Source: Candidatus Falkowiibacteriota bacterium (GTDB lineage: Bacteria; Patescibacteriota; Patescibacteriia; UBA2591; JABMQE01). From it: a DNA stretch of 17,476 bases. The stretch covers positions 1 to 17,476 of the forward strand of contig JABMQE010000040.1 of NCBI GenBank assembly GCA_013203415.1. The letters are read 5' to 3'. The translations under genes and the position numbers were made by a program. Shown piece after piece: positions 12,623-17,476 of the stretch (its first letter is position 1; every line of letters begins with the position of its first letter). The notes beneath the pieces were generated by a model. It was not told the DNA's origin. It was given only the letters and a program-made list of their open reading frames with translations, and made no database searches.

Positions 12623-13168
12623 TTAAGGCCTAAATCTATCCATATTTAAGCGATATTCAAAATCCTCAACAAACAGCAATCTTTCAATAATGCCCTCTTT
12701 TCTACCATCAATAATCTCCCGTCCAACATGCGCTCTGGCAACAAAAACATAAATTGACTTGTTAAAATTGTCTTTTAAATATCGCAGGGCATATGCTAAA
12801 TCACCATCACCTGAAAATAATAGAATATTATCATATTTATCTTGCAAACGAATAAGGTCAACAGCGATTTCAACATCAAGGTCGCTTTTTTTATCAAAAC
12901 CTTTCGGATTACTAGAATCACGGATATACTTAACCCGCTTAGTAACAACCTCAAAACGATTCATTTTGGCCCGAAGAAGAATCTGTTCTGACCACGGAAT
13001 AAGAGACTGCGAACTATTTTCTGGACCATAATCTGAACCATAATAAAAACGACGTAATTGAGCATCACCCATGGTAAAATGTCGAACTAACTTTCCTAAT
13101 TCCTGAATTCCAACTTTCCATCTTAAACTTTCTTTCCATTTATCAACATTACCAAAATCAACCGCCAC
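12623..13168 (-). CDS. NYN-domain (LabA/DUF88-like) putative RNase
   Basis: A 181-aa protein of the NYN/PIN-like nuclease fold. The first strand holds VDFGNVDKW with Asp4 and Asn7, the middle acidic motif is KKSDLDVEIAVDL (93-105), and SGDGDLAYAL (119-128) gives the third acidic cluster. These are the metal-binding positions expected for RNA cleavage. The family acts on RNA and is often found in phage-defence or stress settings. The start is odd: no ATG exists in frame before Asp4, the best start is a GTG at 13168, and the strand would be more complete if translation began at the five preceding codons (N-R-T-I upstream). A TAG seven codons upstream blocks a longer form, so the 5' end may be truncated. 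No Shine-Dalgarno sequence is visible. Confidence 0.72.
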   Translation of the reverse strand: MAVDFGNVDKWKESLRWKVGIQELGKLVRHFTMGDAQLRRFYYGSDYGPENSSQSLIPWSEQILLRAKMNRFEVVTKRVKYIRDSSNPKGFDKKSDLDVEIAVDLIRLQDKYDNILLFSGDGDLAYALRYLKDNFNKSIYVFVARAHVGREIIDGRKEGIIERLLFVEDFEYRLNMDRFRP

Positions 13169-13329
13169 TATCGTTCGATTTAGCCTAGTTTGAAATGAAT
13201 CTAAAAATGTTGTAATTTCGGTTTTATTTATTGCAATCTTTTTAAATTTTTAAAAATTTCCCCCTCCAACCCCTTCCATCAAAATACCCATCCATCACCT
13301 CAATTCCTTCATTTTACTCCTCCTTCCCA

Positions 13330-13428
13330 AAAAAAAACAAGGCCATCACAAGCCCTATTTTTCCAAATTAATCTCGTAATTACGAACGTAATTACGTCCG
13401 TAATTACGTCGAGTTTTTAAATTCATTA
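13330..13428. repeat. Composite repeat with CGTAATTACG array, copy C
   Basis: This has the same layout as copy B: poly-A, ACAAGGCCATCACAAGCCCT, ATTTTT, then three CGTAATTACG palindromes at 13375, 13387 and 13399, a 12-bp period. CTCG and CGAG form the outer stem, then TTTTTAA. The GGCC hairpin is degraded here compared with copy B, while the outer stem is complementary. Confidence 0.8.
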
Positions 13429-13453
13429 ATAAATAAATGGGATATATCTTTTA

Positions 13454-13569
13454 GTCCTCCCACGCTTAGCGTGAGCTCGACGAGTCGCGCTGAGCTCGAT
13501 AGTGGAGGACGCCTGCCCCGTCGAACTTGTCCTGTCGAATGACTGGGATGACGGGGTTAGAACTTTTTT
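13454..13569. repeat. Modular repeat GTGGAGGAC...TTAGAACTTTTT, copy 1
   Basis: GTCCTCCC (13454-13461) can pair with the GTGGAGGAC at 13502-13510. Between them are CGAGCT-type palindromes. GCCTG follows, then a hairpin closed by CCCCGTC and GACGGGG around 13516-13556, then TTAGAACTTTTTT (13557-13569). A 47-base block, 13472-13518, matches 14477-14523 with one mismatch. The rest of 13169-13586 outside this repeat and copy C holds nothing I can identify. Confidence 0.8.
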
Positions 13570-13586
13570 CGTCACTAATTTCGAAA

Positions 13587-14333
13587 TTATAATCCCGACT
13601 TAAACAAATACTCGAGTGCGGGCCTTATACGTGTTATTGGTTTACAACCACATTCCATACCTCCACGAGAAGCGTCTTTACTTTCCTTTGTTCTTTCAAC
13701 AACCCAATTTATGCCATGTTCTTTAACATCTGCAGATATTTCCAAACCCCCAACAAATATTTGTATCATTGTAGCCCTTGGAAGTTTATAAGGATTATCT
13801 AATTCCACATAAGGCATTTTATTAACATCTCCTGTTTTTTCCGATCCGAAAAGAGGGCTAGTAACCAGAAGATAAGTATGTTCCGGGGTTTTTAAAAATA
13901 AATAATTAGAATTTCTACCATAATCCATAATTATTCCCGTTTCATCAGCTACTTCTTCGATAGGGGTAAGTTTCCGATAACTTCTATCATCGATATTTTC
14001 ATAAGATATTTCAATCAGTCTTTTATCGCCAGCTTCTATTTCATAATCTTCATCAATAGTTACTCTGTCCAAGAGATGAAGTAACTGTCTCTTAAGATCT
14101 CCTTCCCATTCAGAAATTAATTTTCTATATTCTTCAGTATACTCTAAGGCTGTACGGAATTTACTATCAAGTATTGGTTCACCTAAAAAGGATTTCATAT
14201 CAGACGAAAAGAGAAGATTTTTTTCATTAAACTCTTCTATTTGTTTTTCTTTTCTTTCAATAAATTCTTCGTCTATTTCAGGGGCATCCGATTCAATTTC
14301 AGCTCCTCCACTTGGAACTCCTTTGTCTCTCAT
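13587..14333 (-). CDS. Uncharacterised 248-aa cytoplasmic protein
   Basis: I do not recognise this family. The N-terminal third is acidic and helical (EEFIERKEKQIEEFNEK near residues 23-39; YTEEYRKLISEWEGDLKRQL near 67-86), possibly a coiled coil. Residues 95-215 are mixed alpha/beta with YGRNSNYLFLKTPEHTYLLV (about 138-157) and MIQIFVGGLEI. A late GGMECGCKPITRIRPALEYL segment (about 224-243) has two close cysteines that could bind metal. There is no signal peptide or membrane helix. A good Shine-Dalgarno sequence (AAGGAG, 8 bases before ATG) supports the start. It is flanked on both sides by copies of the same modular repeat, so it may be an inserted gene. Confidence 0.6.
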   Translation of the reverse strand: MRDKGVPSGGAEIESDAPEIDEEFIERKEKQIEEFNEKNLLFSSDMKSFLGEPILDSKFRTALEYTEEYRKLISEWEGDLKRQLLHLLDRVTIDEDYEIEAGDKRLIEISYENIDDRSYRKLTPIEEVADETGIIMDYGRNSNYLFLKTPEHTYLLVTSPLFGSEKTGDVNKMPYVELDNPYKLPRATMIQIFVGGLEISADVKEHGINWVVERTKESKDASRGGMECGCKPITRIRPALEYLFKSGL

Positions 14334-14436
14334 ATAAGTTTTCTCCTTTCTTCTTATTTTTGTAAGATTAAATTATTTCTATATTTACGGTAACATGAAT
14401 TAATAAAAAAGTGAACCCCGCATAGTAAACAAAAAA

Positions 14437-14460
14437 CACCTCCCCGTAAAAGGGGAGATG
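14437..14460 (-). terminator. Minus-strand terminator right of the 248-aa gene
   Basis: CACCTCCCC (14437-14445) pairs with GGGGAGATG (14452-14460). The one imperfect pair is a G-U wobble only in the minus-strand transcript, which then continues into TTTTTT. It resembles the terminator at 15393-15428 in sequence. Confidence 0.6.
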
Positions 14461-14469
14461 TTCTTATGG

Positions 14470-14550
14470 GTCGAGCTGAGCTCGACGAGTCGAGCTGAGC
14501 TCGATAGTGGAGGACGCCTGCCCTGTAGTATTACAGGGTTAGAACTTTTT
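14470..14550. repeat. Modular repeat GTGGAGGAC...TTAGAACTTTTT, copy 2
   Basis: Two GAGCTGAGCTCGA palindromes lead to GTGGAGGAC (14507-14515), then GCCTG. A short hairpin, CCCTGTA with TACAGGG, follows around 14521-14537, then TTAGAACTTTTT (14539-14550). The hairpin differs from copy 1 but both arms changed together. Confidence 0.8.
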
Positions 14551-14647
14551 ATTTTAAAAAGACAGAGACCGTTCAGGATAATACATATTCCAAAGCTTAA
14601 GTTCGAGCTTTAGTTCTTTAATGTTTTTAAGCATAGTAATACACATA

Positions 14648-14674
14648 TTTTAGGATAACATGGTTATCCTAAAA
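14648..14674. promoter_or_regulatory. Operator-like palindrome upstream of the 164-aa gene
   Basis: TTTTAGGATAAC (14648-14659) and GTTATCCTAAAA (14663-14674) form a perfect 12-bp inverted repeat with a 3-base loop. It ends 33 bases before the -35 of the next promoter and lacks a T-tract in a terminator position, so a protein-binding site is favoured. Confidence 0.5.
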
Positions 14675-14707
14675 AACCGCCATGTGTGTGCACGTTACCA
14701 TTTTCGC

Positions 14708-14736
14708 TTGACAAAATATAATTATTAGTATATAAT
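14708..14736 (+). promoter_or_regulatory. Full-consensus sigma-70 promoter
   Basis: TTGACA (14708-14713) and TATAAT (14731-14736) with an ideal 17-bp spacer. It drives the 164-aa gene, whose ATG is about 45 bases after the likely start point. Confidence 0.85.
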
Positions 14737-14787
14737 AAAAAATTATAAGGGGGGTATGATTTTTCACAATTCAAAAGGAGGTTCCCT

Positions 14788-15282
14788 ATGTCTGGTGCAT
14801 CGATTGTTATCAATTTCGGGGTCAGTTTGTGGGCAAAGTGGCATTCGCCCACCGAAGAAAGGAAAATGTCTATTCCACTGACTGGAGAGTTTAAGCAAAT
14901 TCCCGAAAGAATGAGAGAGAGATATCTAGAACCAGGAGACATTTTGCCTTTGCGCATAAAAGTCAGAAGCTTCACTGACCTCACTATGCGAGACGAAGAT
15001 GCTGAATTTCCTGCGGTTGAGCTTCGACTTAAGAGGGTTGAAGACCTGGAATATATTTTCCTGATATGGATATCCGGGAGAAAAGAATGGGTGGCAGTGT
15101 ACCATCGTAGCTTCTGGCCGGAAGGTTCACACGGGGCTGATGCGAGTGAGGAGGGGCCTTTTGCTCTAGATCAGTATTGTCGACAGAGGCTGATACAGGC
15201 CTTTGGGTTGACTCCGAAATGTGTCGATCTCAATGCAGTGGAGCGACTCTCCCCCGATGATCTTAGAGGTATGGGGAATTAG
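14788..15282 (+). CDS. Uncharacterised 164-aa protein under a strong promoter
   Basis: I do not recognise this family. The protein is soluble, beta-rich in the first two thirds (INFGVSLWAKW; PLRIKVRSF; VELRLKRVEDLEYIFLIWIS; EWVAVYHRSFW) and helical near the end (FALDQYCRQRLIQAFGL). It has no signal peptide. Expression signals are excellent: a consensus promoter, an AAAAGGAGG Shine-Dalgarno sequence 8 bases before the ATG, and two terminators downstream. Its composition is richer in GC than the repeats around it. Strong insulation suggests a well-expressed single-gene unit. Function cannot be assigned. Confidence 0.7.
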   Translation: MSGASIVINFGVSLWAKWHSPTEERKMSIPLTGEFKQIPERMRERYLEPGDILPLRIKVRSFTDLTMRDEDAEFPAVELRLKRVEDLEYIFLIWISGRKEWVAVYHRSFWPEGSHGADASEEGPFALDQYCRQRLIQAFGLTPKCVDLNAVERLSPDDLRGMGN

Positions 15283-15352
15283 TAGGAGACCTTTCCTATC
15301 CACCATATCAACTGCTGGACAGGAAAGGTAGACTATCTTTCGCGTTTCACCG

Positions 15353-15389
15353 GGGCAGAGTGTGTTCTACATTCTGCCCTTTTTCTTTT
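15353..15389 (+). terminator. Terminator of the 164-aa gene
   Basis: GGGCAGAGT (15353-15361) pairs with ATTCTGCCC (15371-15379), followed by TTTTTCTTTT. A further 9-bp stem (15289-15297 with 15321-15329) directly after the stop codon may be part of the same 3' structure. Confidence 0.8.
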
Positions 15390-15392
15390 ATA

Positions 15393-15428
15393 AAAAAACA
15401 TCACCCCGCACACGGGGTGATGTTTTTT
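15393..15428. terminator. Bidirectional terminator
   Basis: A perfect 15-bp stem (15393-15407 with 15414-15428) has loop GCACAC and poly-A/poly-T arms, and works in either direction. It would also stop transcription leaking from the purB side. From 15429 to 15608 I see no convincing gene or repeat. Confidence 0.8.
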
Positions 15429-15608
15429 CCTGGGGCTACGAACAATTTCCTAGACCCAGGTCCTTGTTGGAGTTATCTTATAACCATACTATCAAACAGG
15501 ACTCTAGTAGAAGAAGCTAGTAAAAGGCTAAAGGAAATAATAAACAATTAAATTAATCGCTGATTCAGTAACTTTCTTAGTATGAGGAGGCAAATAAGAC
15601 AAAAATAA

Positions 15609-15640
15609 AGGGCGCCGGTTCTTGTCAGAATCAGCGCCCT
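15609..15640 (-). terminator. Terminator of purB
   Basis: AGGGCGC (15609-15615) pairs with GCGCCCT (15634-15640), with a second inner stem. The minus-strand transcript continues into TTATTTTTGT. It lies 36 bases past the purB stop. Confidence 0.75.
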
Positions 15641-15675
15641 TGAAAGAACTACTCGACCGAAGGAACAGCAGATTT

Positions 15676-17157
15676 CTAATCCAATATTTCGCAATAAAGC
15701 TTTGCCTCGTTTCTCAAAAGAAACGACGGTAAGAAGATCCGATTCCAACGGTCACGATTTCCTTGCTCCTGGAAAATTTGCTCCAGGATTCGGTTCCATC
15801 TTTGAACATCTCCCTTTGTTGCTTCAAGTTGGGTCGAAGTTTTAAGCCGTGCTTCTGCAATAATCTCTTGGATAGAGACTGGGGTCGGCCTCGGAACCAG
15901 ACGGAACCCTGAAAGCAGTTCGTCGGCTTCGGTAAGGTGGCTGGGAATGCTTGTTCGCACGCTTTTTGCCTCTTTGTCAGGCTCAAAAGCGTTAAAAGCG
16001 GCTAATTGAACTATCCGATATGCTTCCTCGGCGGTAAGGCTAAGAGGGAGACCCAGCTCCTTTATAACTTCCTTGGCCTCACCAGAAGCATAACAGCCTC
16101 GGCACTCGATAATCTCCAAAAGCATGTTATCCGGGTAAACTACTAACCCCTTAAGAACCCGCCCCATAGTTCGAAGAGAATGAACCACCACACAGAAAAG
16201 ATCAGGCCAAGCAACTCTTTCAACACAGGACTGCTCAATCGCCCTTTCTTCCCATGTTTTGATATTCTCCATGATCATCATGAGGTACGCCCTAGCCATT
16301 CTTGCCATGCCTTCCACCTGCTCGGTAGAAATTGTATTTTTCTTGTTAGGCATGGCCGAAGAACCCTTTTGCTTCTTGCCAAACGGCTCTTGGTAAATCG
16401 GCCGCCCACTTCTAGCCCCCAAACGAATGGCGGTGGCGATCTTATCAAGAGTGAGTACGAGTTGACAAAGGGCCTGGGCAATCGGAGCATAGAGTTCCCT
16501 AGGTATAATTTGGGTTGCGCCATAGTATGGCTCAAAGCCCAAAATTCCAAGGGCCTCTTTTTCAATTACTGGATCCATGCTTCCATAATTACCGATTGCG
16601 CCAGAAAGCTTGGAATACCTTAGTCCGTCTTCGCTCCGCTGAAGATTATCAGCGCTCGCCCTAATATCTCGAAGCCAAGTAAGGCATCGCTTGCCAAATG
16701 TTTGGAGCTCTGCCTCCTGGCCATGAGTTCGTCCGTTCATGATAGTGTAACGATATCTCGAAGCCATATCTTGCAGGATCACCTCCAACTCATTGTAATG
16801 ACTTTTTACCAATACACTGGACTCGCGCAACATTTTCGCAAATGCCGGCTCTTCAGTGTCGTAAGAAGTCATTTTTTCGTGAAGATGAACCTGAAGACGA
16901 GGCGGCAAAAAGCGCGATCGCTCCTCAAGAAAAGCATTGAGATCGTGCCTGATTTCTTGGTCTCTTTGTAACCACCAACCCAGATCTATTGGGTTAGTGG
17001 CCAGAATTCTTGCGAATTCCTTATTAACCTCATCAGGCACTCTACCCAAGTTTGCTCTTGCTCGAACCACTGCCAGCTCGGTCTGTTGCCAGAGATTTAA
17101 CTTGTGACTATCAGACCAAATTTCCGCAATCGCTTCATCTTGATATCTTTCGATCAT
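15676..17157 (-). CDS. purB: Adenylosuccinate lyase, divergent
   Basis: A 493-aa member of the aspartase/fumarase superfamily. PurB splits adenylosuccinate to AMP and SAICAR to AICAR, both with fumarate release. Visible motifs: RHDLNAF (70-76, His71), NGRTHGQEAE (141-150, catalytic His145), KLSGAIGNYGSMDP (183-196) and the mobile signature loop GSSAMPNKKN (265-274, catalytic Ser) where most family members have GSSAMPHKRNP. The usual TSxDxxD region is altered to TSYDTEEPA (97-105). Length is slightly above the common 430-480 residues, with extra sequence at the C-terminus. A Shine-Dalgarno sequence (GAGGAGG) precedes the ATG. Other lyases of the superfamily are less likely given the AIGNYGS and loop sequences. 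No other purine genes lie nearby. Confidence 0.88.
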   Translation of the reverse strand: MIERYQDEAIAEIWSDSHKLNLWQQTELAVVRARANLGRVPDEVNKEFARILATNPIDLGWWLQRDQEIRHDLNAFLEERSRFLPPRLQVHLHEKMTSYDTEEPAFAKMLRESSVLVKSHYNELEVILQDMASRYRYTIMNGRTHGQEAELQTFGKRCLTWLRDIRASADNLQRSEDGLRYSKLSGAIGNYGSMDPVIEKEALGILGFEPYYGATQIIPRELYAPIAQALCQLVLTLDKIATAIRLGARSGRPIYQEPFGKKQKGSSAMPNKKNTISTEQVEGMARMARAYLMMIMENIKTWEERAIEQSCVERVAWPDLFCVVVHSLRTMGRVLKGLVVYPDNMLLEIIECRGCYASGEAKEVIKELGLPLSLTAEEAYRIVQLAAFNAFEPDKEAKSVRTSIPSHLTEADELLSGFRLVPRPTPVSIQEIIAEARLKTSTQLEATKGDVQRWNRILEQIFQEQGNRDRWNRIFLPSFLLRNEAKLYCEILD

Positions 17158-17373
17158 CTTGACTCCTCCTCGTGAAGGTGTGATTTGTATTGTTGCGATA
17201 TCAAAGATATATATTAATTATCCAAACAGGATTTTAGGTGTAAAAGGGTCAAAAAAATGTAAAAAGCTGTATTGATTCGCTGATTTGTTAATGAAGATTC
17301 ACAATGTTTTTGATTCTAACAGTTTTTTCGGAGTTTAGCAAACACCCCAGTTAAAATCCCGTTAGGGGTCCAA
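17158..17373. other. Upstream region of purB, no gene seen
   Basis: This stretch contains the purB leader and the small inverted repeat ATATC-AAA-GATAT near 17198-17210, which could be an operator for purB. No convincing -35/-10 pair and no ORF are visible in the rest. Confidence 0.4.
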
Positions 17374-17405
17374 CTTAAAAAACGCTAATGTTAGCGTTTT
17401 TTAAG
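17374..17405. terminator. Bidirectional terminator near the window end
   Basis: CTTAAAAAACGCTAA (17374-17388), TG, TTAGCGTTTTTTAAG (17391-17405) form a perfect 15-bp stem with A-rich and T-rich arms. No gene in the window is directly joined to it; it could end a gene beyond the window on the minus strand. Confidence 0.75.
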
Positions 17406-17419
17406 TATGGGGTGGCTTA

Positions 17420-17443
17420 GTGGAGGACATTAGAACTTTTTTT
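17420..17443. repeat. Modular repeat GTGGAGGAC...TTAGAACTTTTT, copy 3 (minimal)
   Basis: GTGGAGGAC (17420-17428) is followed after a single A by TTAGAACTTTTTTT, with no hairpin between. It is the shortest form of the repeat at 13454 and 14470. Confidence 0.65.
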
Positions 17444-17476
17444 AGAGGTAGATTGGGATATGGCCTCACATAAGAA

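Noticed and set aside
14437..15428. 14437 and 15393 terminators as ends of a transposon around the 164-aa gene
   Set aside because: They are similar to each other but have normal terminator form and no target duplication or transposase is seen.
15420..15551. 43-aa plus-strand ORF ending LVEEASKRLKEIINN
   Set aside because: The tail looks coding-like, but the start lies inside a terminator arm, there is no ribosome site, and no family is recognised. It could be a remnant at most.

Overview
The window reads like a chromosomal segment of a small-genome, AT-rich anaerobic bacterium, most likely a member of the Candidate Phyla Radiation (Patescibacteria, Parcubacteria-like). This placement is an inference. 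It rests on the short NuoF-like plus [FeFe]-hydrogenase pair with a companion membrane protein, the GxxExxY gene style, short secreted or membrane proteins of the kind seen in those genomes, and many hairpin repeats between genes. TAA, TAG and TGA all act as stops, so there is no sign of a recoded TGA.

Layout. (1) 1-3983, plus strand: a hydrogen-metabolism operon made of a six-helix-type membrane protein, a NuoF/HydB-like flavoprotein and a group A [FeFe]-hydrogenase. Each junction is interrupted by a copy of one inverted-repeat element: a 104-bp solo copy before the flavoprotein, and a copy carrying a GxxExxY nuclease-like gene before the hydrogenase. (2) 4028-5248, minus strand: a two-gene unit with a Panacea (SocA-like) protein and a small partner, probably toxin-antitoxin, closed by a bidirectional terminator. 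(3) 5268-8087: a stand-alone HExxH protein with its own sigma-70 promoter and terminator, then minus-strand CapA-type phosphatase, a secreted helical protein, an AbrB-type regulator and a tiny membrane protein. (4) 8148-11959, minus strand: a defence island with a PD-(D/E)xK-like endonuclease, a Dam-type adenine methyltransferase and an AIPR abortive-infection gene whose frame is broken by an 8-bp tandem duplication. A foldable 143-bp element lies between the methyltransferase and AIPR, and both ends of the restriction-modification pair share a terminal motif, as in a gene cassette. (5) 11960-14674: repeat-rich ground with an NYN-domain RNase-like gene, a 248-aa orphan, a possible small RNA and two families of dispersed repeats. 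(6) 14708-17157: an insulated orphan gene under a consensus promoter, and a divergent adenylosuccinate lyase on the minus strand. The window ends in repeat sequence.

How the parts work together: the hydrogenase pair would couple H2 evolution to a pyridine nucleotide or another electron carrier. No NuoE/HydC subunit and no HydE/F/G maturases lie here, so they must be elsewhere or absent. The restriction-modification pair, AIPR and Panacea modules together form an anti-phage or addiction segment. The strongest novelty candidates are the inverted-repeat GxxExxY element, the cassette-like termini and folded element around the restriction-modification genes, the reversible-looking AIPR frameshift, the palindromic insertion inside the hydrogenase, and the two dispersed repeat families (tandem CGTAATTACG, and GTGGAGGAC...TTAGAACTTTTT).
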